DNA of 64,000 nt, taken from contig DATFFT010000004.1 in NCBI GenBank assembly GCA_035249905.1, positions 1 to 64,000 on the forward strand. The letters run 5' to 3'. Shown one piece after another: positions 15,003-23,249 of the stretch; position 1 is the stretch's first letter; every line of letters starts with the position of its first letter. The notes under the pieces are model-generated. The model saw nothing but the letters and a program-made list of their open reading frames with translations, was not told the origin of the DNA and did not search any database. The stretch comes from JAOUEA01 sp035249905 (lineage in GTDB: Bacteria; Actinomycetota; UBA4738; HRBIN12). The position numbers and the translations under genes are program-made.

Positions 15003-16106
15003 TCACGCCGGGACGCCGACGCGCCGATCCTCGTGGTCCACGCCCTGCATGAGGCGCTGCACGACGTACCGAGCGTCGCGGTTCATGCCGGGGAGCACCT
15101 CCGAGGCGAAGGAGTACTGGAACGGGAGGCCCACGAAGGCGAGGCCGGGTTCGTCGACGGCGACGCCGATCTCGTGACGCACCTCGCCCCGCTCGTCGAA
15201 GATCGGCAGGTGGATCCAGGAGAGGTCCTTCCGGAACCCGGTGCACCACACCACGTTCTGCACGTCGAGGACCCGACCGTCTTCGAGCTGGGGGCGGCCC
15301 TCCACGGCTCCCACCGTCCGGGGCACACGCTCGACCCCGGCCGCCTCGAGCCAGCGAGGCTTCACCCGAACGAGCGGGTCCCCCTTCTTCTCGCTCGCAC
15401 GGACCCGGCGTCCGATCGGGGTGCGGATCGTCAGCACGTGCACGCCCACGAATCGCACGAGGTGGAACGCGACGTGGCGCGCGAACCACCGGTCGACGTC
15501 GAAGGGGATGTGCCCCGTATCGGGCCCCGAGAGCCAGGTCGTCCGCCCGTTCACCAGCTCGATCGCGATGTCGGCGCCCGAGTTCCCGGCTCCGACGACG
15601 AGCACGCCGCCGTCCCGCAGCTGGGATGGGTTGCGGTACTCGCTCGAGTGGAGCTGCCGGATCGAAGGGTCGAGCTCCCGGGAGAACGACGGGAAGAGGG
15701 GATCGCGATTGCTCCCCGTCGCGACGATCACGCTCGCCGCCTCGAGCTCGTGCTCGCCGGATGTGAGCAGGAACCGGCCATCGCGACGCTCCAGCCGGTC
15801 GACCCGCATGCCGGTGCGAACCGGAAGGTCGAACCGCTCGACGTAGGCTTCGAGGTAGTCGGCCATGTCGTCCTTCGTGGCCTGGTCGGACGGAGGGATC
15901 GGCAGCCGCATGCCGGGCAACGCCGAATACCGGGCGGTCGTGAACAACCGCAGGGAATCCCATCGGCGTCTCCATGAGTCCCCCACGCGCGCGCCGCCGT
16001 CGAGGATCACGAAGTCCGCACCGCGCTCCCGCAGGTAGTAGCTCGCCGCCAGCCCGGCGTTCCCCCCACCCACCACGATCGTGTCGAAACGTTCCCGGCT
16101 CTGCAT
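15003..16106 (-). CDS. FAD/NAD(P)-dependent monooxygenase-like oxidoreductase
   Basis: About 367 residues. The FAD site is TIVVGGGNAGLAASYYLRERG at the N-terminus and the NADP site is VLVVGAGNSGADIAIELV near residue 160. VIVATGSNRDPLFPSF and WCTGFRKDLSWIHLP are the ATG and [AC]TG strands of flavin-containing monooxygenases. ATG at 16106 is chosen because it has a GAGGAGG ribosome site; a start 21 bases upstream lacks one. It may oxygenate nitrogen, sulfur or ketone groups using NADPH. The upstream co-directional gene is a LuxR-type regulator, and a strong hairpin stands between them. Confidence 0.88.
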   Translation of the reverse strand: MQSRERFDTIVVGGGNAGLAASYYLRERGADFVILDGGARVGDSWRRRWDSLRLFTTARYSALPGMRLPIPPSDQATKDDMADYLEAYVERFDLPVRTGMRVDRLERRDGRFLLTSGEHELEAASVIVATGSNRDPLFPSFSRELDPSIRQLHSSEYRNPSQLRDGGVLVVGAGNSGADIAIELVNGRTTWLSGPDTGHIPFDVDRWFARHVAFHLVRFVGVHVLTIRTPIGRRVRASEKKGDPLVRVKPRWLEAAGVERVPRTVGAVEGRPQLEDGRVLDVQNVVWCTGFRKDLSWIHLPIFDERGEVRHEIGVAVDEPGLAFVGLPFQYSFASEVLPGMNRDARYVVQRLMQGVDHEDRRVGVPA

Positions 16107-16190
16107 CGCCGCACCTCCTCGTTCCATAGAAGGAAGCTAGGCGGGCAGACGCGGGGTTTCATCGACGGAACACACCAATCACCGTCTCCG

Positions 16191-16218
16191 CCCTCGTGGT
16201 GCATCCGCACCACGAGGG
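16191..16218 (-). promoter_or_regulatory. Perfect 12-base stem-loop between LuxR and monooxygenase genes
   Basis: CCCTCGTGGTGC (16191-16202) and GCACCACGAGGG (16207-16218) form a perfect stem with a 4-base loop, two bases after the LuxR stop. On the minus strand no T-run follows. It could terminate the LuxR transcript, attenuate read-through into the monooxygenase, or be a dyad operator for the LuxR activator in front of the monooxygenase promoter. Confidence 0.6.
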
Positions 16219-16220
16219 GG

Positions 16221-17849
16221 TCAGATCAGCCCGTGCTCGAAGACGAAGGCGGTCGCAGCGGCTCGCGAGCTCACGCCGATCTTGGCGTAGATGTTCTGCA
16301 GGTGCCGCCCCACCGTGTGTTCGCTCAGCACCAGCTCGACGGCGATGTCGCGATTCGTCTTCCCCGACGCGACGAGACGCAGGACCTCGGCTTCCCTCGC
16401 CGACAGTCCGGCGGGAAGCGCATCGTCGGGCTGAAGGAGCGCATCGATCGCAGCCACATCGAGCCGGGCGCCCAAGCGCTCGAACGTCTCCCTCGCGGCG
16501 CGCAGCTCGCCATCGCCGCCCTCCTCGTCGCCCGTTGCTCGCATGGCGGTGCCCAACGCCTGTCGTGACCGGGCATGCTCGTACGGGAAGTGGAGGTCGG
16601 CCCACGCGGTGCAGGCGCGCCTGAGCGCGGAGAGGGCCCCCTCCGGATCTCCCTCCGCGAGGGACACGGTGCCGTCCGCGTGGTCGGCCACCGCCTCGAG
16701 CGCGGGCGTCGCCAGCTCGGCCGTCGCCTCACGCAGCTCCGCGGCGCACGCCTTCGCCTCGTCCGGGACTCCGCTCGCGATCCCGACCTCGACGCATGCC
16801 GCGAGCAGCCGGACCCGTTCCGGCACGGTCAGCGGAGCCTCTCGGGCCGCTCGGAGCGCGGCGGCTGCCTCTCGGATCTCCCCCCTCGCGAGGGCGAGCA
16901 TGGCACGACCGGGCTGGGGGTCGGCGCCGTGGGCCCTGGCTCGCTCGAATGCGGCCGCCGACCCCTCGAGGTCGCCTCGTCGGCGGCGGATCTCCCCCAG
17001 CTCCGACAGGGCGGATCCGATCTCCCCGGCATCGGACCGTTCCATCTCGTCGGCGGCGAGCGACGCCTCGGCCTCGGCCTCAGCCCACGCTCCTGCGAGG
17101 CGCGCAACGTGGGCGCGGTTCACCCTGCAGAGCGAGTGGAACGGGGAATCGGCGGAGAGGGAGTCACACCAGTCGCGTGCCGCCGCCGACCACTCGCTCG
17201 CGCGCCGAAGATCCGCGATCTCGAGGCACGCACCGATCACGTTGCAGTACACGACCCCGGTGAGGAAGGGGTCCAGCTCCCCGGCGAGCACGGAGGTCAT
17301 CGCCTCGTCGAGCAGCGTCAGGCCCTGCGGGATCCGGCCGGCGGCGATGTGTGCCATGCCTTCGGTGTGGATCGCCATCGCGAGCCCGCCGCCCTCGTTG
17401 AGCCGGCGTGCGAGGGCGGCAGCTCGCTGGGCCAGCTCGATCGAGCCGTCGAGATCGCCGCCGTACCGTCGCACGGTGGCTTCCGTCGTCCAGAGCATGC
17501 CGAGCTCGAAGCATTCGGGTTCCCCGTCGAGGTGTCGATGCGCCTTCGCCAGCCAGCCGCCTCCGACCGACGGGTTGCCCCGGCTGAAGTGGTCGATCGC
17601 GAGTCGCGCCGCGACCGCACCCGCCCGGGCGTCGTCACCGGCCGCCGCGTACCCGGCGTACGCGCGTTGCCTCGCCTGGATCGCCGCGTGCTCATCGAAG
17701 ACCCACCAGGCCGCCTCGGCCAGCACCTCCAGGTCGCCGGGCTCGAGCGACGCCGGATCGACGGAGCTCAGCGCCTCGTAGGCCTGGGCCCACTCCCCGC
17801 TCGCGGCGGCGCGTCTGCCCAGCGTCACTGCATCGATCCCTGCGGTCAT
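16221..17849 (-). CDS. TPR-containing LuxR-family regulator
   Basis: 542 residues. The first ~460 are tetratricopeptide-like helical pairs rich in Ala, Glu and Arg (for example GWLAKAHRHLDGEPECFELGM and AELREATAELATPALEAVADHADGTVSLAEGDPEGAL). The last ~60 are a LuxR helix-turn-helix (LSAREAEVLRLVASGKTNRDIAVELVLSEHTVGRHLQNIYAKIGV). There is no receiver domain and no P-loop, so it is a one-component regulator whose TPR scaffold may bind a ligand or protein. In other actinobacteria such proteins sit beside FAD oxidoreductases, as here, and probably activate them. Confidence 0.88.
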   Translation of the reverse strand: MTAGIDAVTLGRRAAASGEWAQAYEALSSVDPASLEPGDLEVLAEAAWWVFDEHAAIQARQRAYAGYAAAGDDARAGAVAARLAIDHFSRGNPSVGGGWLAKAHRHLDGEPECFELGMLWTTEATVRRYGGDLDGSIELAQRAAALARRLNEGGGLAMAIHTEGMAHIAAGRIPQGLTLLDEAMTSVLAGELDPFLTGVVYCNVIGACLEIADLRRASEWSAAARDWCDSLSADSPFHSLCRVNRAHVARLAGAWAEAEAEASLAADEMERSDAGEIGSALSELGEIRRRRGDLEGSAAAFERARAHGADPQPGRAMLALARGEIREAAAALRAAREAPLTVPERVRLLAACVEVGIASGVPDEAKACAAELREATAELATPALEAVADHADGTVSLAEGDPEGALSALRRACTAWADLHFPYEHARSRQALGTAMRATGDEEGGDGELRAARETFERLGARLDVAAIDALLQPDDALPAGLSAREAEVLRLVASGKTNRDIAVELVLSEHTVGRHLQNIYAKIGVSSRAAATAFVFEHGLI

Positions 17850-17896
17850 GCGCTCCTCCGGAGGAACCCCGACGATACGTGGGTGGTCGTTCCATG

Positions 17897-18457
17897 TCAG
17901 GCAGTCGTGCTCATCGAGCTCCTCGCCGACCGACTCCGCACGTAGGCGCCCACCGGCTTGCGCATGTACACGAGCGAGAACGATCCCTGGGACCGGCGAT
18001 CGAACTCTTCGTACCCGAGCCGCGAGTACAACCCGATGTTTTCGACCATCGCCTCGTGGGTGTAGAGGTAGACGGAATCGAACCCCGCGCGGTGCGCCTG
18101 GGCCTCCGCGAACCGCAGCAGGGCGGTTCCGAGCCCCTTTCCCTGCTCGGTGGGGTGGACCGCGACGTTGTCGATCAGGAACCCCTCCTCGGTGATGCGG
18201 AGCGCGATCACGCCCACGATCGTTCCCGATCGTTCCGCGACCGTGACCCGATCGTCGCGGATGACCTCGTCGTAGTCGTCGATCATCGGGCGCGGGAGCA
18301 TGCCGATCCGCTCGGCGTAGGGCCCGTACGCCGCCTCGACCAGCCCGGTGAGGCCACCGGCATCCGATCGGAGCGCCGGCCGGAACCGAAGGTGTCCCTC
18401 CGCGGGAACCGCGGGGGCGTTCACGGCTCCGCGGGCGCGGGGGTCGAGCTGGCGCAT
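17897..18457 (-). CDS. GNAT-family N-acetyltransferase
   Basis: About 186 residues. Motif A of the acetyl-CoA site is DNVAVHPTEQGKGLGTALLRFAEAQA, with the QGKGLG pyrophosphate loop. Motif B follows as YLYTHEAMVENIGLYSRLGYEEF. ATG at 18457 starts 2 bases after the preceding gene's stop, and the longer 205-residue reading would invade that gene, so the shorter one is chosen. The substrate is unknown; the C-terminus (YVRSRSARSSMSTTA) is unusually basic and serine-rich. It appears co-transcribed with the DUF1579-like gene and the hydrolase upstream. Confidence 0.85.
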   Translation of the reverse strand: MRQLDPRARGAVNAPAVPAEGHLRFRPALRSDAGGLTGLVEAAYGPYAERIGMLPRPMIDDYDEVIRDDRVTVAERSGTIVGVIALRITEEGFLIDNVAVHPTEQGKGLGTALLRFAEAQAHRAGFDSVYLYTHEAMVENIGLYSRLGYEEFDRRSQGSFSLVYMRKPVGAYVRSRSARSSMSTTA

Positions 18458-18459
18458 CG

Positions 18460-18906
18460 CTACCCGACCTTCGTCATCGTCGAGCCGTACCCACCACCGC
18501 CCGGGTAGACCCATGCGCCTGCGATGGTGGTGCCTTCCGCGTCGAACCGGCCCTCGAAGTAGGCGGGGGAGCCGCGCTCACCGGCCCAGATCGTGAGGAC
18601 GTCCGCCTCGAGCTCGTACACGTAGTCGAACGTGTTGCCCATGGTGTCGTAGTACCTCGACGTGATGTCGTCGCCCGGCGCCTCACCGAACTTCCGTTCC
18701 CGTCCGATGTACTCCACGCCGGTGACCCGCTGTCCGTCCTGCTGGAGATCGACGCGCTGGATCAGGAAGTACCCCCCGTTCATCCACTCGAAGGCGACCT
18801 CGCCCTGCGCACCGCCGACGACCCTCCAAGTGCCGACCAGCGGCTGCAGGCTCTGCAGATCGGGATCGGGCACGGACGGATGCTGCTGCATATCTCCGGA
18901 TGCCAT
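18460..18906 (-). CDS. DUF1579-like (lipocalin-type) protein
   Basis: 148 residues. LQPLVGTWRVVGGAQGEVAFEWMNGGYFLIQRVD and DGQRVTGVEYIGRERK fit the beta-barrel start of DUF1579/heme-binding-lipocalin-like proteins; the middle holds YYDTMGNTFDYVYELEADVLTIW. It ends at a TAG-free TGA right before the acetyltransferase. ATG at 18906 has a GAGGAGG ribosome site. Function unknown; it may bind a small hydrophobic ligand. It lies in an operon with the hydrolase at 18939-19751. Confidence 0.7.
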   Translation of the reverse strand: MASGDMQQHPSVPDPDLQSLQPLVGTWRVVGGAQGEVAFEWMNGGYFLIQRVDLQQDGQRVTGVEYIGRERKFGEAPGDDITSRYYDTMGNTFDYVYELEADVLTIWAGERGSPAYFEGRFDAEGTTIAGAWVYPGGGGYGSTMTKVG

Positions 18907-18938
18907 GTCGGTTCCTCCTCGGTTGCTCTCGCTCGTCC

Positions 18939-19751
18939 TCATGCCAGGTAGAAGGCGCGCAGCGCCGGGACGAGCTTCTTCGGCGCCATCACGACCGCGC
19001 CGTGGCTCAGGCCGTCGATCGTTCGATGCTGGGCGTCGGGGAGGAGGTCGGCCAGCGCAGCCGCCGCCCGACGCGTGCCTTCCGGGCTCTTGCCACCGTC
19101 GAGGACCAGCGTCGAGGCGAGCACGGCGTGCCACCGGTCCGTCGGGAGCGGCTCGCCCGCTCGCGTGTCGCCCACGATCGCCACGTCGTAAGGGATCGTG
19201 GGCGCCATCGCTTTCATGCTCGACCACGTTCGGGGCATCAGCCGCATCCCCCACACGAACGCGGCCGGCATGCCGATACCCTGGGTCATGAAGTACGTGA
19301 CCGCCTCGGCGCGCAGATCGGCCGCGACCAGCGCCTCGACGTGGTCGGCGAAACCGGCCGGTGGCCGCCGATCCCGCTCGTCGACCACGAAGGGCGGCTC
19401 GAACAGCGCCATCTTCTCGACACCGATCCCGCGCGCTGCCGCCTCCAACGCGAGAACCGCTCCCGACGAGCTGCCGAACAGGAACGCCGACCCGCCGGCG
19501 TCCTTGACCAGCGCCTCGATGTCCTCGACCTCGCGCTCGACCTCGTACGGGAGGGTGTCGCCGCTCGCTCCCCTACCACGCCGGTCGTAGTTGATGACCG
19601 TGAACGACGGAGCGAGGAGGGTCGCGAGCTTCCTCGAGTCCCTCCGGTCCGAGAGCGCGGCGGCGACCAGGATGAGCGGCGGACCGACGCCTGCTCGCTC
19701 GAACGCGATCGTGGTGCCGTCCCGTGACGTGACGCTCGACTCGTCGCCCAT
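18939..19751 (-). CDS. Alpha/beta hydrolase
   Basis: 270 residues with the canonical fold: VTSRDGTTIAFERAG at the start, INYDRRGRGASGDT after the oxyanion strand, the nucleophile elbow LFGSSSGAVLALEAAA (Ser in GSSSGA), and LSHGAVVMAPKKLV with the catalytic His. It is a clear paralogue of the hydrolase at 22455-23231; shared stretches include NYDRRGRG.SGDT.PY.V.RE.EDI.A and SSGA.LAL.AAA. A GGGGAGG site precedes the ATG. It leads the unit that includes the DUF1579-like and acetyltransferase genes. Substrate unknown. Confidence 0.87.
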   Translation of the reverse strand: MGDESSVTSRDGTTIAFERAGVGPPLILVAAALSDRRDSRKLATLLAPSFTVINYDRRGRGASGDTLPYEVEREVEDIEALVKDAGGSAFLFGSSSGAVLALEAAARGIGVEKMALFEPPFVVDERDRRPPAGFADHVEALVAADLRAEAVTYFMTQGIGMPAAFVWGMRLMPRTWSSMKAMAPTIPYDVAIVGDTRAGEPLPTDRWHAVLASTLVLDGGKSPEGTRRAAAALADLLPDAQHRTIDGLSHGAVVMAPKKLVPALRAFYLA

Positions 19752-19843
19752 GGTGGAACCTCCCCTTCCTCGCGGTCCTGTCGAACCCTCACCACATATG
19801 ACGGGTCGACGGCTCGGAAGGGATCGGTCCGACCCGCCTCAAC

Positions 19844-20902
19844 TCACGGCAGGGTGAGCGGCAGGCCGAACGCGCCGAACACGCTCGGCTCGAACGACGT
19901 GATCTCCACGATCGCTCCGTGCTGGATCCGCAGGACGTCGAGCACCTGGGCCTTGAACGCGCCCGGGAGCTCCCTCGTCGCCTCCGCGCTCGGTCGCTCG
20001 CAGTAGTGGGTCACGGCGGGCTGCCGGTTCGCCCTCGTGGAGACGCCTCGCCAACGTCCGTGGAACCTCGGCGAGGCCGGGTCGAAGACTTCCGTGTGGA
20101 GGCCGACGATCGCCTCGCGGCCGACGAACCACACCGGCTCCGGAGGCATCGTCAGCCGGACCTCGTCGGCGAGCAGCGCCGCCACGGCGTTCGGGTCGGC
20201 GCGCTCATGCGCATCGACGTAGCGTTGCAGCAAGGCACGTTCCTCGACGGTCGGATCGGCCGGCGTCGCCCAATCGTCGCGACGCGCCGGCAGGTGTCCC
20301 TTCACCGTCGTCCTGGCTCGAGCCAACGCGCTCTTCACCGAGGCGACGCTTCCCTCGAGGAGGGCCGCGGTCTCGGCGGCCGACCAGCCGAGGACATCCC
20401 GCAAGATCAAAACCGCGCGTTGTCGCGGCGGCAGGTGCTGGATCGCGACCAGGAACGCGAGCTCGATCGTCTCCTTCGCGACGACGACGGTGTCCGGATC
20501 GGGAGCGCCCGACGCGGAGGCATCCAGCAGCAGATCCGGGTACGGCCCCAGCCAGGGGACCGCCGACGGCGGATCGGCCTCGACGGTCGCGGTCCCGGCG
20601 GTCGCGTCGTAGGCGTAAACCCGGCGAGGGTGTCGGTCGAGCACGTCGAGACACGCGTTCGTCGCGATCCGGTACAGCCACGCCCGGAAGGTAGAGCGCC
20701 CCTCGAAGGTGCTCCGGCGGCGCCATGCGCGAAGGAAGGTCTCTTGGACCAGATCCTCCGACTCCTGGAACGAGCCGAGCATCCGGTAGCAGTGCACGTG
20801 GAGCTCCCGCCGATGCCGCTCGAACAGCTCCGCGAACGCGGACTCGTCGCCCGCTCGCACGGCCGCGACGACCGCCCAGGGGTCGGCCTCACTCGCACGC
20901 AT
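19844..20902 (-). CDS. ECF sigma factor with SnoaL-like C-terminal domain (SigX5/SigG-like)
   Basis: About 352 residues. Region 2 is FAELFERHRRELHVHCYRMLGSFQESEDLVQETFLRAWRRRSTFEGRSTFRAWLYRIATNACLD, and region 4 is AIQHLPPRQRAVLILRDVLGWSAAETAALLEGSVASVKSALARARTTV. The last ~130 residues (LLQRYVDAHERADPNAVAALLADEVRLTMPPEPVWFVGREAI...) form a SnoaL-like domain, as in the TIGR02960 group. ATG at 20902 has a GCGGAGGA ribosome site; the upstream start does not. No anti-sigma gene is adjacent, consistent with the C-terminal domain acting as the control element. It is related to the factor at 49655-50638. Confidence 0.9.
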   Translation of the reverse strand: MRASEADPWAVVAAVRAGDESAFAELFERHRRELHVHCYRMLGSFQESEDLVQETFLRAWRRRSTFEGRSTFRAWLYRIATNACLDVLDRHPRRVYAYDATAGTATVEADPPSAVPWLGPYPDLLLDASASGAPDPDTVVVAKETIELAFLVAIQHLPPRQRAVLILRDVLGWSAAETAALLEGSVASVKSALARARTTVKGHLPARRDDWATPADPTVEERALLQRYVDAHERADPNAVAALLADEVRLTMPPEPVWFVGREAIVGLHTEVFDPASPRFHGRWRGVSTRANRQPAVTHYCERPSAEATRELPGAFKAQVLDVLRIQHGAIVEITSFEPSVFGAFGLPLTLP

Positions 20903-20980
20903 CCGTCCTCCGCTCACGACCACGACCCGCTCCCCGGGCTGGATCGGATGCTACCGGCGCGTTCGTGCGAAGCTGACCGC

Positions 20981-21496
20981 GTGGAGACCTGGGACGCGAT
21001 CCGCTCGCGGCGCAACGTGCGCACGTTCGACGGCCGGCCGCTCGACGACACGGTGCTCGAGCGGATCCTCGATGCGGCCCGCCGTTCACCGTCGTCGATG
21101 AACCAGCAGGCCTGGGACTTCGTGGTCGTGACCGACCGGGCCGGCCTGCAGGCGCTGTCGAAGGTCTGGACGCACGCCGAGCATGTCGCCGGCTCTGCGG
21201 CCACGATCGCGCTCGTGGCGCCGGCGTCGTCGGACGCCGACGAGCGCGAGACCTTCCAGTTCGACCTCGGGCAGGCGGCGATGAGCATGATGCTGGCAGC
21301 CGCCGATCAGGGCATCGGGAGCTGCCACGCCGCGGTCGCCGACCAGAGGATGGCGCGAGCGCTGCTCGGCCTCCCGGACGACCGCGAGTGCATGTGGCTG
21401 ATCGCGCTGGGCGTACCCGCGGACCGGCCGTTGCGGCCCATCGAGCGGCCGAACCGCCGTCCGATGCACGACGTCGTTCATCGGGAACACTGGTAG
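20981..21496 (+). CDS. Nitroreductase-family flavoprotein
   Basis: 171 residues from GTG at 20981. METWDAIRSRRNVRTFDGRPLDD opens with the RRSxRxF FMN phosphate site. RRSPSSMNQQAWDFVVVTD gives the P-S-xxNxQ-xW segment, and FDLGQAAMSMMLAAADQGIGSCHAAV continues the fold. It is short for the family, near the minimal type. It probably reduces nitro or quinone compounds with NAD(P)H and FMN. It is divergent from the ECF sigma factor, only 78 bases away, and so may belong to its regulon. Confidence 0.87.
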   Translation: METWDAIRSRRNVRTFDGRPLDDTVLERILDAARRSPSSMNQQAWDFVVVTDRAGLQALSKVWTHAEHVAGSAATIALVAPASSDADERETFQFDLGQAAMSMMLAAADQGIGSCHAAVADQRMARALLGLPDDRECMWLIALGVPADRPLRPIERPNRRPMHDVVHREHW

Positions 21497-21510
21497 CGAG
21501 CATCCCGGAG

Positions 21511-21556
21511 TTGACCGCGCGGTCGGTCGTGACTATCGTTCAACCGTACGGTTGAA
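21511..21556 (+). promoter_or_regulatory. Promoter with perfect 18-base ArsR operator
   Basis: TTGACC (21511-21516), 17 bases, TATCGT (21534-21539) give a sigma-70-type promoter. TTCAACCGTACGGTTGAA at 21539-21556 is a perfect palindrome that starts at the last base of the -10 and covers the expected start of transcription. It shares its AACCGTA(C/T)GGTT core with the promoter of the ArsR gene at 60843. Confidence 0.8.
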
Positions 21557-21585
21557 TAGTGGAAACCTCGGATCGGAGGGAAGCG

Positions 21586-21927
21586 GTGGCCGTCGATCAG
21601 CTCAGCACGACGCTGTCGGCGCTCGCCGACCCCACACGGCGCGCGATCCTCGAACGGCTCGCGGACGGCGAGGCCACGGTCAACAAGCTGGCCGACCCGT
21701 TCCCGATCACCCTGCAGGCGGTGTCGAAGCACCTGAAGGTGCTCGAGCGTGCGGGGCTCATCACCCGCGCTCGCACGGCCCAGTGGCGTCCCTGCCGTTT
21801 GCGGGCCGAGCCGATGGGACAGGTCGATGCGTACCTGCGGGACTACCGTCGGTTCTGGGACGCCAGCTTCGACCGCCTCGACGAGCACCTGCGACAGATC
21901 CAGGAGGGAGCCAACGATGATGTCTGA
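21586..21927 (+). CDS. ArsR-family transcriptional regulator
   Basis: 113 residues. The winged helix is LSTTLSALADPTRRAILERLADGEATVNKLADPFPITLQAVSKHLKVLERAGLITRAR, with no metal-binding ELCVC motif, so it belongs to the ArsR group paired with SRPBCC (AHSA1) proteins. GTG at 21586 is preferred because of GGAGGG 8 bases upstream; a GTG at 21559 would begin inside the operator flank. Its end overlaps the SRPBCC gene by 11 bases. It probably represses the operon through the 21539-21556 palindrome. Confidence 0.92.
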   Translation: MAVDQLSTTLSALADPTRRAILERLADGEATVNKLADPFPITLQAVSKHLKVLERAGLITRARTAQWRPCRLRAEPMGQVDAYLRDYRRFWDASFDRLDEHLRQIQEGANDDV

Positions 21928-22438
21928 CCCGATGCCCGACGAGGGGGTGGTCTCGGCCGCGAGCGATGCCGACGGCATCGTGATCGTGCGCGTCTTCGAC
22001 GCCCCCCGCGAGCTCGTGTTCAAGGCGTGGACCGAGCCGGAGCGGTTCGCGACCTGGTTCGGAGAGCACGGTTCGTCGATCCCGCTCGAGAACATCTCCA
22101 TGGATGCGCGCCCCGGCGGTGCATGGAGCGCGACCATGCTCCACGGGCCCGAGCGGATCGAGATCCCGTTCTTCGGCGAGTTCCGAGAGGTCGTCGAGCC
22201 CGAGGTGGTCGAGCTGACGCTCGACGTGGCGGGCGAGCCCGGAACCGGGAAGCCCGAGATCCTGCGGGCCGAGTTCCGCGACCTGGGCGGCGGCAGAACC
22301 GAGATGACGTTCACGCAGCGCGGCGGCAACCTGCCCGCCGACGAGTACTCGCGCGCGATGCGCGGGTCGCTTATCTTCTTCGAGCGCCTGGCAGAGCACC
22401 TCTCGGGCGAGCTCAAGGCGCGACACGACAGCGACTGA
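21917..22438 (+). CDS. SRPBCC (AHSA1-type) protein
   Basis: 173 residues. After an acidic N-terminus comes the START-like fold: IVRVFDAPRELVFKAWTEPERFATWFGEHGSS, then ARPGGAWSATMLHGPERI, GEFREVVEPEVVELTLDV, and TEMTFTQRGGNLPADEYSRAMRGSLIFFERLAEHL. It ends GELKARHDSD, a tail also found on the two SRPBCC proteins at 61181-62196. Such proteins form a hydrophobic ligand pocket; their role with ArsR partners is not established. Translation is coupled to the ArsR gene by overlap. Confidence 0.9.
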   Translation: MMSDPMPDEGVVSAASDADGIVIVRVFDAPRELVFKAWTEPERFATWFGEHGSSIPLENISMDARPGGAWSATMLHGPERIEIPFFGEFREVVEPEVVELTLDVAGEPGTGKPEILRAEFRDLGGGRTEMTFTQRGGNLPADEYSRAMRGSLIFFERLAEHLSGELKARHDSD

Positions 22439-22454
22439 CCGAGGGGAGCTCTTC

Positions 22455-23231
22455 GTGGAAACCGTGACCTCCGCAGACGGCACCACGATCGCGTTCGATC
22501 GCTCGGGCAACGGACCGCCGGTGGTGCTCGTGTGCGGAGGATCGGTCGACCGCATGTCGAACGCGGGGCTGGCCGCAGCACTCGCCGACCGCTTCACCGT
22601 GCTCAACTACGATCGGCGCGGGCGCGGCGACAGCGGCGACACGCCTCCCTACGCTGTGCAGCGCGAGATCGAGGACATCGACGCCGTCATCGGAGCGGCC
22701 GGGGGATCTGCGCACCTGTACGGCACGTCGTCGGGTGCGGCGCTCGCCCTCGACGCGGCCGCGAGCGGGCTGCCGGTCGACAGGCTCGCTCTCTGGGAGC
22801 CGCCGTACATCCCCGAGGGTTTCCCGAAGCCACCGGCCGACACCGCGAAGGCATACACCGAGCTCGTCGAGGCCGGCCGGCGCGGCGACGCGGTCGAGTT
22901 CTTCATGTCGAAGGTAGTCGGCCTGCCCGACGAGTTCGTCGCCCAGGCGCGCAGCTCGCCGTTCTGGCCGGCGCAGGAGGCGCTGGCCCACACGCTGGCG
23001 TACGACGCCACGATCATGGCCGACTACTCGGTGCCGACCGAGCGTGCGGCCGGCGTGAAGGTCCCGACGATCGTGATGGCGGGCGCCGCGAGCTTCCCGT
23101 GGATGAGCGACACGGCGAGGGCGCTCGCCGACGCGCTGCCCGACGGCGAAGTGCGCATCTTGGAGGGCCAAACGCACGACGTCTCGCCCGACGCGATGGC
23201 CTCAGCGCTCGCCGGGTTCTTCGGCGCCTGA
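22455..23231 (+). CDS. Alpha/beta hydrolase
   Basis: 258 residues. SADGTTIAFDRSGNGPPVVLVCGGSVDR, LNYDRRGRGDSGDTPPY, and nucleophile elbow LYGTSSGAALALDAAAS (Ser in GTSSGA); the catalytic His is probably in LEGQTHDVSPDAM. GTG at 22455 has a GAGGGGAG ribosome site. It is the third gene of the ArsR-SRPBCC operon and a paralogue of 18939-19751. Operon membership suggests that the hydrolase and SRPBCC protein handle the same or related small molecules. Confidence 0.87.
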   Translation: METVTSADGTTIAFDRSGNGPPVVLVCGGSVDRMSNAGLAAALADRFTVLNYDRRGRGDSGDTPPYAVQREIEDIDAVIGAAGGSAHLYGTSSGAALALDAAASGLPVDRLALWEPPYIPEGFPKPPADTAKAYTELVEAGRRGDAVEFFMSKVVGLPDEFVAQARSSPFWPAQEALAHTLAYDATIMADYSVPTERAAGVKVPTIVMAGAASFPWMSDTARALADALPDGEVRILEGQTHDVSPDAMASALAGFFGA

Positions 23232-23249
23232 CCCGAACCCGGTCGGGGC

